Shown: positions 1 through 8,561 of the stretch, piece by piece
How positions within the stretch are numbered: position 1 is the first letter of the stretch
Layout of the letters: every line of letters begins with the position of its first letter
From: an uncultured Lachnospiraceae bacterium
GTDB lineage: Bacteria; Bacillota; Clostridia; Lachnospirales; Lachnospiraceae
Direction of reading: 5' to 3'
DNA: 34,354 nucleotides
NCBI GenBank assembly: GCA_902794095.1
Contig: CADBFZ010000016.1
Span: 1-34,354 of the forward strand
Notes under the pieces: generated by a model
What the model saw: only the letters and a program-made list of their open reading frames with translations
Told to the model about the DNA's origin: nothing
The model's database searches: none
Program-made: the position numbers and the translations under genes

Positions 1-63
1 GTGCCCATGCGGGCGCCGGATAAAAACATAGACACAGACAAGCCGGAATACATAGGCTTTTAG
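1..63 (+). CDS. C-terminal end of an unidentified protein (partial)
   Basis: Frame 1 is open from the window edge to a TAG at 61-63 and gives 20 residues ending in PEYIGF. The other two forward frames close quickly. The fragment is too short to assign to a family. It ends 17 bases before ychF, whose ribosome binding site (AAGGAGA, 64-70) follows the stop directly, so the two genes are probably cotranscribed. Upstream sequence is needed to identify it. Confidence 0.5.
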   Translation: MPMRAPDKNIDTDKPEYIGF

Positions 64-80
64 AAGGAGAATCACAAAAA

Positions 81-1178
81 ATGAAACTTGGCATCGTCGG
101 TCTTCCTAATGTAGGTAAGAGTACACTTTTCAATTCGATCACAAAGGCTGGAGCGCAGGCTGCAAACTTCCCCTTTTGTACCATTGATCCCAATGTAGGC
201 GTGGTTGCGGTTCCCGATGAGAGAATCGAGAAGCTGGGCAAGCTCTACAACACCAAGAAGGTTACTCCCGCAACCATCGAGTTCGTAGATATCGCAGGAC
301 TCGTAAAGGGTGCATCAAAGGGAGAGGGACTCGGAAACCAGTTCCTTGCAAATATTCGTGAAGTAGATGCAATCGTTCACGTAGTAAGATGCTTTGATGA
401 TGACAACGTTATCCATGTAGACGGAAGCGTTGATTCCATAAGAGATATCGAGACCATTAATCTCGAGCTTATCTTTGCAGACCTTGAAGTTCTCGAGAAG
501 CGTATCGCCAAGACCGCTAAGACCGCGAGAATGGACAAGACCGCTGCAAAGGAACTCGATCTCCTCGAGAGATTCAAAGCTCATCTTGAGGCTAATAACG
601 CAGCCAGAACCCTTGTTACCGAGGATGAAGATGAGATCAAATATCGTAAGGAGTTTAACCTTCTTACCGACAAGCCTGTAATCTACGCAGCAAATGTAGA
701 AGACGGCGACCTTGCAGACGACGGCGCAAACAACGAGAACGTTAAGAAGGTTCGCGAGTTTGCAGCTCAGGAAGGCTCAGAGGTATTCGTAATTTCCGCA
801 AGAACCGAGGAAGAGATTTCCGAACTTGATGATGCCGAGAAGAAAGAATTCCTCGACGCACTCGGACTTAAAGAGTCCGGACTTGAGAAGCTTGTAAGAG
901 CAAGTTACGATCTCCTCGGACTTATGAGCTTCCTTACCGCAGGAGAGGATGAGTGCCGTGCATGGACCATCAAGAAGGGCACCAAGGCTCCTCAGGCAGC
1001 CGGCAAGATCCACACCGATTTCGAGCGCGGATTCATTAAGGCTGAAGTAATCAACTATCAGGATCTTCTCGACAACGGATCAATCGCCGCAGCTAAGGAA
1101 AAGGGCATTGTCCGCATCGAGGGAAAAGAGTACGTTGTACAGGACGGAGACGTTATCCTGTTTAGGTTTAATGTATGA
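81..1178 (+). CDS. ychF: YchF/Obg-like redox-regulated P-loop ATPase
   Basis: The 365-residue product is full length for YchF (OLA1 family), a cytosolic ATPase of the TRAFAC class that associates with ribosomes. It opens with the G1 P-loop GLPNVGKSTLFN (about residues 7-18), and a DIAGLVKGASKGEGLGN switch II segment follows at about 70-86. The C-terminal TGS-like region contains TAGEDECRAWTIKKGTKAPQ and ends in the typical GDVILFRFNV. The family prefers ATP over GTP. The start is set by AAGGAGA at 64-70. The gene overlaps lgt by four bases (ATGA), which suggests translational coupling. YchF is linked to stress and translation control, but its exact substrate is unsettled. Identification is secure. 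Confidence 0.97.
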   Translation: MKLGIVGLPNVGKSTLFNSITKAGAQAANFPFCTIDPNVGVVAVPDERIEKLGKLYNTKKVTPATIEFVDIAGLVKGASKGEGLGNQFLANIREVDAIVHVVRCFDDDNVIHVDGSVDSIRDIETINLELIFADLEVLEKRIAKTAKTARMDKTAAKELDLLERFKAHLEANNAARTLVTEDEDEIKYRKEFNLLTDKPVIYAANVEDGDLADDGANNENVKKVREFAAQEGSEVFVISARTEEEISELDDAEKKEFLDALGLKESGLEKLVRASYDLLGLMSFLTAGEDECRAWTIKKGTKAPQAAGKIHTDFERGFIKAEVINYQDLLDNGSIAAAKEKGIVRIEGKEYVVQDGDVILFRFNV

Positions 1179-2071
1179 TGACTAATAATGAGATATCTTT
1201 TCCTAATTTAGGAATAGACCTTCATAATGTTCCGGATGGATTTTCCATATTTGGCTTTGAGATAAAGCTTTATGCGATATGTGTCGTCCTGGGTATGTTT
1301 GCAGGCGGAACCCTTGCCGCATATCTTGCCAAGCGCGGCGGATGGGACAAAGAGAAGATATGGGACTTCTTTATCTACGGAGTATTTTTCGGAGTAATCG
1401 GAGCAAGGGCCTATTATGTAATATTTGCCTGGGATTACTACAAGTCCAATCCGATTCAGGTCTTTAACATAAGACAGGGCGGACTTGCAATATACGGCGG
1501 AGTTATCGCTGCATTCCTTACGGTATTTATATATTGTAAGATCACTAAGATTAATGCTTTCAGGCTGCTGGATTATTCCACACCCGGACTAGCGCTGGGA
1601 CAGGCATTCGGCAGATGGGGCAACTTCTTTAACAGAGAAGTGTTCGGAGAGTATACCGATAACATCTTTGCGATGAGAATTCCCGTATCAAGAGTAAGAC
1701 CTCAGGATATTTCCGAAAGCATCAGAGCTCATATGGCAGAGGGCCAGAACTTCATACAGGTTCATCCCACTTTCTTATATGAATGTTTATGGAATGTAGC
1801 CATCGTAGCTCTTATGGTTAAGTTTGAGCCCAAGAAGAAGTTTGTAGGAGAAGTAGCACTCTGGTATCTCGGAGGATATGGACTGGGAAGATTCTGGATC
1901 GAAGGAATCAGAACAGATACGCTCTTTATCCCCGGAACAACCCTTGCGGTATCACAGGTTCTGGCAATAATCATGTTCGTATGCAGTCTTGCGGCAGATA
2001 TCGTGATCAGAGTTATGATCTCAAAGGGAAAATTAAAAACTATTGTTTTTTGCCCCACTTCTTCCCACTAA
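1175..2071 (+). CDS. lgt: Prolipoprotein diacylglyceryl transferase
   Basis: Lgt transfers diacylglycerol from phosphatidylglycerol to the lipobox cysteine of prelipoproteins in the cytoplasmic membrane, the first step of lipoprotein maturation. The 298-residue product is polytopic. It carries the Lgt signature around GRWGNFFNREVFG (about residues 146-158), the YGGVIAAF segment and the late HPTFLYE and GRFWIEGIRTD motifs. Its start overlaps the ychF stop (ATGA). A second ATG at 1178 would remove only one residue. A strong terminator 30 bases downstream ends the unit. One candidate Lgt substrate, the LRR lipoprotein at 22406, lies in this window. Identification is secure. Confidence 0.96.
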   Translation: MMTNNEISFPNLGIDLHNVPDGFSIFGFEIKLYAICVVLGMFAGGTLAAYLAKRGGWDKEKIWDFFIYGVFFGVIGARAYYVIFAWDYYKSNPIQVFNIRQGGLAIYGGVIAAFLTVFIYCKITKINAFRLLDYSTPGLALGQAFGRWGNFFNREVFGEYTDNIFAMRIPVSRVRPQDISESIRAHMAEGQNFIQVHPTFLYECLWNVAIVALMVKFEPKKKFVGEVALWYLGGYGLGRFWIEGIRTDTLFIPGTTLAVSQVLAIIMFVCSLAADIVIRVMISKGKLKTIVFCPTSSH

Positions 2072-2100
2072 AAACTAAATATAGTTTCTTTGTATAAATC

Positions 2101-2135
2101 GACTCCCAAAATGTAGATTTTGGGAGTCTTTTTTT
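2101..2135 (+). terminator. Intrinsic terminator after lgt
   Basis: A perfect 12-bp stem (GACTCCCAAAAT / ATTTTGGGAGTC, 2101-2112 and 2117-2128) has a GTAG tetraloop and is followed by seven T residues. It separates ychF-lgt from the division cluster. Confidence 0.95.
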
Positions 2136-2180
2136 GTCATTTTTTACCCAAACACTTTATTAACAAATTTAATAATTTGC

Positions 2181-2209
2181 TTGCAATTAGTTAATAAATT
2201 CGGTATTAT
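2181..2209 (+). promoter_or_regulatory. Candidate promoter of the mraZ division operon
   Basis: TTGCAA (2181-2186) and TATTAT (2204-2209) are spaced by 17 bases in an AT-rich stretch right after the lgt terminator. The start point would be near 2216, just before the GTGGGA repeats. This agrees with the E. coli mra promoter, where MraZ sites lie close to the start point. Confidence 0.6.
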
Positions 2210-2219
2210 TGACTTGTCG

Positions 2220-2256
2220 GTGGGAACAAGTGGGAAAAATGTCCCCAAAAGTGGGA
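2220..2256 (+). promoter_or_regulatory. MraZ-box-like GTGGGA direct repeats
   Basis: Exact GTGGGA copies begin at 2220, 2230 and 2251. A degenerate copy (GTCCCC) fills the missing step at 2241, giving a spacing of about 10 bases. The E. coli MraZ operator is TGGGN direct repeats spaced by five bases, the same 10-base period. A reverse-orientation TCCCA lies at 2288. The site is downstream of the predicted promoter and upstream of mraZ, so autorepression of the cluster is the expected role. Repeats are seen directly; the function is inferred. Confidence 0.75.
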
Positions 2257-2334
2257 GAATCTATAAACCACAATTCCACAGACACAATCCCACAAAACCC
2301 AGTAAAATCAAGCGTTTCAAGAAGGTAACGAGTG

Positions 2335-2775
2335 ATGACCGGTCTCATCGGCGAATACAACAGAACAATAGACGCCAAGGGCCGCATGTCAGTTCCTTCG
2401 AAATTCAGCACGGTTTTAGGCGAATCATTCGTAATTTCCAAAGGTTTTGACGGATGCCTCGTTATTTACTCGGACGAGGAATGGACTCTTTTTTCGGAAA
2501 AACTCAATTCTCTTCCTTCATTTGATCCTCAGGCTCGTCAGATAAAACGATTCTTCGGATCCGGTGCTACAAGAGTTGACATCGATTCACACGGAAGAGT
2601 TCTGGTACCTGCATCACTTATGGAATATGCGGGACTTAAGAAAGACGTAACGATAGTCGGAACCGCAGACGGAAGAGCAGAAGTTTGGGATACCGACAAG
2701 TGGAACTCAGAGGCAGGAAATGTAAGCCCCGAGGATGCAGCTAAGAATCTTTTCGAAAGAGGAATAGTTATCTGA
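2335..2775 (+). CDS. mraZ: Transcriptional regulator MraZ
   Basis: MraZ is an AbrB-fold DNA-binding protein that forms ring oligomers and represses the dcw cluster by binding TGGGN repeats. The product begins MTGLIGEYNRTID and has the two duplicated DxxxR elements expected of the family, DAKGR near the N-terminus and DSHGR near residue 84. At about 146 residues it has the usual length. ATG 2335 is preferred over an in-frame GTG at 2332 because AAGGT (2322-2326) is better spaced and family members start with this context. The putative operator lies 80-115 bases upstream. Confidence 0.93.
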   Translation: MTGLIGEYNRTIDAKGRMSVPSKFSTVLGESFVISKGFDGCLVIYSDEEWTLFSEKLNSLPSFDPQARQIKRFFGSGATRVDIDSHGRVLVPASLMEYAGLKKDVTIVGTADGRAEVWDTDKWNSEAGNVSPEDAAKNLFERGIVI

Positions 2776-2778
2776 TAG

Positions 2779-3711
2779 ATGGAATTCAAACACATCTCAG
2801 TACTCTTAAATGAAACAGTTGATTGCATGATGGTCCGCCCCGACGGTGTATACCTCGACGGAACACTCGGCGGAGCGGGCCACTCCTCCTTGATTGCTTC
2901 CAAATTGGAGACAGGACATCTTTACGGAGTAGATCAGGACAGTGACGCAATTGAGGCCGCAACGGCCAGATTAAAGCCTTATGAAAAGAACGTAACGGTA
3001 ATCAGAGACAATTACCGAAATGCCGTAAGAATCCTGAAGGAAATGGGAGTAAGCGGCGCAGACGGAATACTTCTTGATCTGGGAGTAAGCTCCTGGCAGT
3101 TCGATCAGGGAGACAGAGGTTTTTCCTACAACTATGACGCACCTCTTGATATGAGGATGGATACGAGAAAAGACTTATCCGCAGCGGTAATAGTTAACGA
3201 ATATCCGGAAGAAGAAATCAGAAGGATATTAAGGGATTACGGCGAAGAGAAATTTGCTTCGAACATTGCATCAAACATCTGCAAGGCAAGAAGCAAGAAG
3301 AAGATAGAAACAACATTCGAACTCAATGACATCATTAAGGATTCGATACCTGCCAAGTTCAGAGCAGGCGGACATCCTTCAAGGCAGACATATCAGGCAC
3401 TCCGCATTGCCTGCAACGAAGAACTGGACGTACTTGAGAATTCACTCGATGAGATGGCGGATTTCTTAAATCCCGGCGGAAGACTTTGCATCATAACCTT
3501 CCATTCATTGGAAGACAGGATAGTAAAGAACGCATTTAAGAGATTTGAAAATCCTTGCACATGTCCTCCCGGATTTCCTCAGTGTGTATGCGGAAAAGTA
3601 TCAAAGGGAAAAGTAATTACCAAGAAGCCCATAGCTCCTACGGATGAAGAGATAGAAATGAATTCCAGATCCAGGAGCGCAAAGCTCAGGGTATTTGAAA
3701 AAACAAAATGA
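2779..3711 (+). CDS. rsmH: 16S rRNA (cytosine(1402)-N4)-methyltransferase RsmH
   Basis: RsmH (MraW) methylates N4 of C1402 in the 16S rRNA decoding centre with S-adenosylmethionine. The 310-residue product has the early HISVLLNETVD motif, the SAM-binding DGTLGGAGHS (about residues 27-36), LLDLGVSSWQFD, the RGFSYNYDAPLDMRMD stretch and a late NPGGRLCIITFHSLEDR. These are diagnostic. It begins three bases after the mraZ stop, so the two are cotranscribed and probably translationally coupled. It is cytosolic and not a division protein itself, but it is a constant member of this cluster. Confidence 0.97.
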   Translation: MEFKHISVLLNETVDCMMVRPDGVYLDGTLGGAGHSSLIASKLETGHLYGVDQDSDAIEAATARLKPYEKNVTVIRDNYRNAVRILKEMGVSGADGILLDLGVSSWQFDQGDRGFSYNYDAPLDMRMDTRKDLSAAVIVNEYPEEEIRRILRDYGEEKFASNIASNICKARSKKKIETTFELNDIIKDSIPAKFRAGGHPSRQTYQALRIACNEELDVLENSLDEMADFLNPGGRLCIITFHSLEDRIVKNAFKRFENPCTCPPGFPQCVCGKVSKGKVITKKPIAPTDEEIEMNSRSRSAKLRVFEKTK

Positions 3712-3715
3712 AAAG

Positions 3716-3742
3716 CTCTTTAAGAACGGATTCTTAAAAGAG
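3716..3742 (+). other. Intercistronic hairpin before ftsL
   Basis: CTCTTTAAGAA (3716-3726) pairs with TTCTTAAAAGAG (3731-3742) with one bulged A and a CGGA loop. It has no U-tract. It ends directly before the GGGGG ribosome binding site of the FtsL-like gene, so it is more likely an mRNA processing or stability element than a terminator. Confidence 0.5.
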
Positions 3743-3754
3743 GGGGATTAGAAA

Positions 3755-4195
3755 ATGGCAATTCGTACTTCATATTCAGATTTCATACAGGGAACAGCGG
3801 TAAGAAAAGAAGCTCCCGCAAGACCTTATGTTCGTCCTGTTGAGCATAAGCAGCCTAAGAGAAAGGTCGCAAGAAGGCGTCTTTCCCTTCCTGTTGTGGC
3901 TTCTTTTATGTTCGCCGTACTTTCTTTTGCCGTTTGTGCATATATGATGGTATCATATGTAAGGCTCCGCAGTGAGCTCACCGAGATGAGCCGTTCCGTA
4001 ACCACCAAGAGATCAGAACTTAACACCATGATCTCTCACAACGATGCAGAGTATAATCGCATCATGGCTTCCGTAGATCTTGCTTCCATCGAAGCAGTCG
4101 CAAGGGGAGAACTCGGAATGACTTATGCAGACGAAGGACAGATCTGCTTCTACTCGGGAGAAACCGGTGATTATATGAGAAGATACGGAAATTAA
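3755..4195 (+). CDS. ftsL: FtsL-like septum protein
   Basis: This 146-residue protein is assigned mainly by position between rsmH and the PBP gene and by topology. It has a basic cytoplasmic N-terminus with a KRKVARRR stretch, one membrane segment at about residues 46-67, and an extracellular heptad-like region (VRLRSELTEMSRSVTTKR) as in FtsL/DivIC. FtsL is a small bitopic scaffold that joins DivIB and DivIC in the divisome core and helps activate FtsW-PBP. Sequence conservation in this family is low, so homology is supported by context rather than by a motif. The start is backed by AGGGGG upstream. The N-terminal cytoplasmic part is long for FtsL. Confidence 0.8.
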   Translation: MAIRTSYSDFIQGTAVRKEAPARPYVRPVEHKQPKRKVARRRLSLPVVASFMFAVLSFAVCAYMMVSYVRLRSELTEMSRSVTTKRSELNTMISHNDAEYNRIMASVDLASIEAVARGELGMTYADEGQICFYSGETGDYMRRYGN

Positions 4196-4198
4196 TTG

Positions 4199-6484
4199 AT
4201 GGCACCTCGGAAAAAGAATACAAAAAAGAATAATCGGGGCACGCTCTCGGCAAGGCAGATCAGGTTTAATAAGCTGACTGTCTTGTTTTCGATTTTATTG
4301 GTGCTCCTTCTTGCTCTTACAATAAGGCTTATCAAGATCGTCAGAGACAACGGTGAAGAGTATCAGAGAATAGTTTTATCCAACCAAAGATATGACTCTG
4401 TTATCATCCCCTTCAGACGAGGGGATATTGTTGACTCAAAGGGTACTATTCTTGCAACAAGTGAGAAGGTTTATAACCTCATCGTCGATGCATCCGTCAT
4501 GACCACTTATGATGATGACAGATATCTCGAGCCCACGCTCACAGCCCTTGGAGCATGCTTCCCTCAGATCGATATTAACGAACTTCGTACATTCGTACTT
4601 AATAACCAGACCAGCCAGTACAGAATACTTGCCAAGAGACTTTCATACGGCGAGATTAGTGAATTTCTGAACATGCAGGCTGCAAATTCATACATTCGCG
4701 GAGTTACTTTCGAGGAAGAGTACAAGAGAGTTTATCCCATGGGTAATCTCTGCTCAACCATTCTCGGATATACCACAGGTAACACAAATTCCGGCGGAAT
4801 GTACGGACTTGAAGAGTATTACGAAGCAGTTCTTACCGGTACCGACGGAAGAGAGTACGGATATCAGAATGAAGATGCAACTCTCGAGCGTACCATCAAG
4901 CCCGCAGTTGACGGATATACCATTCACACTACGATCGATGCAACCATTCAGAGAATCGTAGAAGAGAAGTTAAGCGAGTTTAACGAGACATACAGAAACA
5001 ATTATCGTTTCGGAAACGGTGCGGAGAATCTCGGATGTATCATCATGGATATCAATTCCGGTGAGATTCTTGCGATGGCGGATTTTCCTACATATAATCC
5101 CGGTGATTATATGAACACCGATCCTCTCATCGGCTGCAATTACTATGAAGCAGTTACCAATGCCGCAGGATATATCGAATACAGGAAGTCTACCGATATC
5201 ATTACTCAGGAAATGATCGATCAGATGACTCCCGATCAGATTAACGTTAATCTGTATAACCTTTGGAAGAATCAGTGCATCAGCTATACTTACGAGCCCG
5301 GTTCAACCGCTAAGCCTTTCACCGTGGCTGCAGCTCTTGACTGCGGTGCCATTACCGGAAATGAAGTTTATACCTGTAACGGAGCGCTTCAGGTTTCAAA
5401 CTATTTCATCAAGTGCCACACCTATGATTCGGGCGGAGACGGTGTTGTAACCGTTCAGGATTCCATTGCTTGGTCATGTAACGTAGCACTCATGAAGATT
5501 GCACAGACTCTCGGAACAGAGAACATGTGCAAGTATCAGAGAATCTTTAACCTCGGACTTAAGACCAACATCGATCTTGCAGGTGAAGCAAGAACCGATA
5601 CTCTCGTATATAATTCTCAGACAATGGGTGCCGTTGACCTTGCCACCAACTCATTCGGTCAGAACTTCAACGCAACCATGATCCAGATGATCTGCGGATT
5701 CAGTTCTCTTATTAACGGCGGATATTATTACGAGCCCCACATCGTTAATCAGATCACCGATTCAACCGGTGCCGTTATTCAGAACATCGAGCCCAGGATT
5801 CTCAAGCAGACCGTATCAGAGTCTGTATCCGAGAGAATCAGACAGTACTGCAGAGCAACCGTAATGGAAGAGGGCGGATCCAGACGAAGCGGACGTAATG
5901 CAAGACCTTACGGTTATGCAATCGGCGGAAAGACCGGAACCGCACAGACCATTCCCCGTGAGACCGGACAGATCGTTATTTCATTCATGGGATTTGCTCC
6001 CGCAGACGATCCTCAGATTGCAATCTATGTTGTAATCGACAGACCTAACTTTGCTAAGCAGGACAACGTTAAATATGCATGTCTTCTTTGCAGAGACATC
6101 CTTCAGGAAGTTCTTCCTTACATGGGAATTTACATGACCGAGCCTCTTACCGACGAGGAGATCAAATACCTCGAAGAAAAGCAGCTTGAGAATACACTCA
6201 GATATACTCAGACAACCGATGAGCAGACAACTGAGGAAGGCGAAGAAGATCCTTACGAAGAAATAGAAATGCAGGAAGTAACCGACTCCACAGGTGAAAC
6301 CGCAAATGTTTATCCGAGATGGATGAGTTATCCCATCGATCCGGCAACAGGTTACAGAGTAGGCCCTGACGGAAAATATTACGATGCCGATACGGGCGAA
6401 CTTGCAACAGATACTTCAGCGATACTTGATGATTCGATTCCCGTTAACGAGAATATCGAATCCGAAAACCAGCAAGGAAATTGA
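4199..6484 (+). CDS. ftsI: Class B penicillin-binding protein (FtsI/SpoVD-type transpeptidase)
   Basis: This bitopic class B PBP crosslinks septal peptidoglycan. It has a basic N-terminus, one membrane segment at about residues 27-47, a dimerisation domain with RRGDIVDSKGTILA, and a transpeptidase domain with all three catalytic motifs: STAK (Ser369), SCN (426-428) and KTG (578-580). ATG 4199 is preferred over TTG 4196, which directly abuts the ftsL stop. At 761 residues it is longer than typical FtsI. Part of the extra length is an insertion before the STAK motif, and part is a C-terminal acidic tail after the catalytic domain (about 650-761) with no PASTA domain. It is followed by ftsW, its usual glycosyltransferase partner. 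Confidence 0.95.
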   Translation: MAPRKKNTKKNNRGTLSARQIRFNKLTVLFSILLVLLLALTIRLIKIVRDNGEEYQRIVLSNQRYDSVIIPFRRGDIVDSKGTILATSEKVYNLIVDASVMTTYDDDRYLEPTLTALGACFPQIDINELRTFVLNNQTSQYRILAKRLSYGEISEFLNMQAANSYIRGVTFEEEYKRVYPMGNLCSTILGYTTGNTNSGGMYGLEEYYEAVLTGTDGREYGYQNEDATLERTIKPAVDGYTIHTTIDATIQRIVEEKLSEFNETYRNNYRFGNGAENLGCIIMDINSGEILAMADFPTYNPGDYMNTDPLIGCNYYEAVTNAAGYIEYRKSTDIITQEMIDQMTPDQINVNLYNLWKNQCISYTYEPGSTAKPFTVAAALDCGAITGNEVYTCNGALQVSNYFIKCHTYDSGGDGVVTVQDSIAWSCNVALMKIAQTLGTENMCKYQRIFNLGLKTNIDLAGEARTDTLVYNSQTMGAVDLATNSFGQNFNATMIQMICGFSSLINGGYYYEPHIVNQITDSTGAVIQNIEPRILKQTVSESVSERIRQYCRATVMEEGGSRRSGRNARPYGYAIGGKTGTAQTIPRETGQIVISFMGFAPADDPQIAIYVVIDRPNFAKQDNVKYACLLCRDILQEVLPYMGIYMTEPLTDEEIKYLEEKQLENTLRYTQTTDEQTTEEGEEDPYEEIEMQEVTDSTGETANVYPRWMSYPIDPATGYRVGPDGKYYDADTGELATDTSAILDDSIPVNENIESENQQGN

Positions 6485-6493
6485 TAACGAAGA

Positions 6494-7720
6494 ATGGCTA
6501 ACAGAAAGCAGACAAAACAGAATAATGTTATCAATATGAGAATGCCGGATCTGAGGGAGACCACCTCGGAACTGGGCGGTTATATTGACAGCAATATAGA
6601 TCTCAATCTGCTTTTTATCGTTCTCTTTTTAGTCGGATTCGGACTGCTGATGGTTTACTCCGCATCGTCGTATGTTGCACTTCGTGACTTCGGAAATTCG
6701 TCCTACTTTTTCAGAAAACAGATCATTGCGGATGTGCTCGGAATCATCTGCATGGTATTAACTCTTTTTGTTCCGCTTAAGAAGCTGGAGAGATTTAAAT
6801 ATACTTTCCTTGCAATCGGAATCGGAGTTATTTTCCTCGTTATTCCTTTCGGTATCGAATCACACGGTGCGAGAAGATGGATACAGGTTCCTTTCGTAGG
6901 ACAGCGTCTGCAGCCTGCGGAGATCACCAAACTTTTCATGATCTTATTCCTTGCTGCTATGATCAATTCCATGGGAAACAAGCTGATCTCATCATGGAAG
7001 GGATTCCTGTTTTGTATGGGAATCGCATCATTTGCATCATTACTTCTTTACACACTTACAGATAACTTGAGTTCCGCACTTATTGTTTTTGCAATCGCAT
7101 TCGTAATGTGTTTTGTAGCAGCAGCGGATTATAAGAAATATATCTTGCTGACAGTGGCGGGATTTGCCGCCGCGGGCGGATTGGTTGCATATGTTGCATC
7201 AACAGAAGGTGCATCCGACGGATCATTCAGACTTACAAGAATTTCCTCATGGCTTCGTCCCGAGAATTCAACAGAAACATCAGCACACCAGATGCTTCAG
7301 GGATTATATGCAATCGGTAACGGAGGTATTTTCGGAAGAGGACTCGGACAGAGCGTTCAGAAAGTATCCGTCCTTCCCGAGCCTCACAACGATATGATAT
7401 TTGCTGTAATCTGCGAAGAACTCGGAATCGTAGGTGCGATCGCACTTATGATCATGTTCGCACTTATGATCTATCGCATGTATTACATCGCAAGAAATAC
7501 CAAAGACAGATTCCATTTCATGATAGTAAGCGGAGTCATGGCACACTTTGCGATTCAGATCGTACTTAACATCGCGGTCGTTACAGGTTCCATTCCCAAC
7601 ACCGGTGTGTCACTTCCCTTTATTTCCTACGGTGGATCATCAGCTCTTTTCCTCCTTGTCGAAGTAGGGCTTGTTCTTAACATCGACAGAGTTACAAGGG
7701 CGGAAAGCAGGAGAGGATGA
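6494..7720 (+). CDS. ftsW: FtsW/SpoVE-type SEDS peptidoglycan glycosyltransferase
   Basis: SEDS proteins polymerise lipid II into glycan strands in partnership with a class B PBP. The 408-residue product is polytopic, with about ten membrane segments. It carries SEDS signatures: YSASSYVA in the first segment, GARRWI followed by LQPAEITKL, DNLSSALI, and the GGIFGRGLGQSVQK...PEPHNDMIFAVICEELG region. It ends with ISYGGSS. RodA, FtsW and SpoVE are hard to separate by motif, but the place between ftsI and ftsQ favours the divisome enzyme. The ribosome binding site is weak, and coupling to the PBP gene nine bases upstream is likely. Confidence 0.93.
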   Translation: MANRKQTKQNNVINMRMPDLRETTSELGGYIDSNIDLNLLFIVLFLVGFGLLMVYSASSYVALRDFGNSSYFFRKQIIADVLGIICMVLTLFVPLKKLERFKYTFLAIGIGVIFLVIPFGIESHGARRWIQVPFVGQRLQPAEITKLFMILFLAAMINSMGNKLISSWKGFLFCMGIASFASLLLYTLTDNLSSALIVFAIAFVMCFVAAADYKKYILLTVAGFAAAGGLVAYVASTEGASDGSFRLTRISSWLRPENSTETSAHQMLQGLYAIGNGGIFGRGLGQSVQKVSVLPEPHNDMIFAVICEELGIVGAIALMIMFALMIYRMYYIARNTKDRFHFMIVSGVMAHFAIQIVLNIAVVTGSIPNTGVSLPFISYGGSSALFLLVEVGLVLNIDRVTRAESRRG

Positions 7721-8469
7721 GCGCCCGCAGAGGCAGAGGCATTCGCAGGATAATGATTCCTCTGCTGATATTCTTAGGTGTATTTGCCTGTGTAATGGGT
7801 GTTGAATATTTCCTGGAGATTTACAGAGTAGATCCTGCGAAGATCTATGTTGACGGAAATAAACATTACACCAATCAAGAGATAATAGACATCGTAATGA
7901 ACGGACCTCTCGGAGATAATTCCGTTGTCCTTTCACTCAAATACAAAAATAAAAAGATTACCGATGTTCCTTTCGTCGATGCGATAACAGTAGAAGTCAT
8001 TGCATCAGATTCAATAAGAATTAGAGTTTTTGAAAAGGCTCTTGCGGGATATGTAAAGTATCTCGACAGATATATCTACTTCGATAAAGACGGAACGGTT
8101 GTTGAAAGTTCCGACGTGTTAACTGAGGGAATACCCCAGGTTACCGGTATTGTTTTCTCGGGGATACAGGTAGGAAAACCGTTGTCATCCGACGATACGG
8201 ATATATTCACAAGAACTCTGGATCTTACCAAACTTCTTGCCAAGTATGAACTTACTGCCGACAGGATACACTTCCATGAAAACGGCGAAGTTACTGTATA
8301 TTTCGGCAATGCAAGAGTTGATCTGGGAACAGATGAAGAAGGTATAGAAGATAAGGTAATGCTGCTGGGAACCTTCCTGGAGCGCGTCGGAAATTTAAGC
8401 GGCGTTCTGGATATGGAAGAGTATAGCGAAGAGGGGATTTATGTTTTCACCCCGGATGATACGAACTGA
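7717..8469 (+). CDS. ftsQ: Cell division protein FtsQ/DivIB
   Basis: The 250-residue bitopic protein has a basic start (SARRGRGIRR), a membrane segment at about residues 12-30 and a POTRA-like domain beginning IYVDGNKHYTNQEI (about 42-55). The following segment, with VPFVDAITVEVIASDSIRIRV, is typical of FtsQ beta strands. DivIB/FtsQ binds FtsL and DivIC outside the membrane and regulates septal synthesis. Its ATG overlaps the ftsW stop (ATGA), so the two are translationally coupled. It is the last gene before a 92-base gap that contains a likely promoter for ftsZ. Confidence 0.9.
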   Translation: MSARRGRGIRRIMIPLLIFLGVFACVMGVEYFLEIYRVDPAKIYVDGNKHYTNQEIIDIVMNGPLGDNSVVLSLKYKNKKITDVPFVDAITVEVIASDSIRIRVFEKALAGYVKYLDRYIYFDKDGTVVESSDVLTEGIPQVTGIVFSGIQVGKPLSSDDTDIFTRTLDLTKLLAKYELTADRIHFHENGEVTVYFGNARVDLGTDEEGIEDKVMLLGTFLERVGNLSGVLDMEEYSEEGIYVFTPDDTN

Positions 8470-8493
8470 TAACGCCTGATATTTCATAAATAG

Positions 8494-8525
8494 TTGAAAT
8501 TATTGTGTTTATAAATTATTATAAT
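8494..8525 (+). promoter_or_regulatory. Candidate ftsZ promoter
   Basis: A perfect TATAAT is at 8520-8525. The best upstream hexamer is TTGAAA (8494-8499), but at 20 bases the spacing is longer than ideal. The AT-rich 92-base gap between ftsQ and ftsZ has no terminator, so ftsZ probably receives both read-through and its own transcription. Confidence 0.5.
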
Positions 8526-8561
8526 ACAGTATGTTGTGTTTTTAAGTAGGAGGACAAAACC

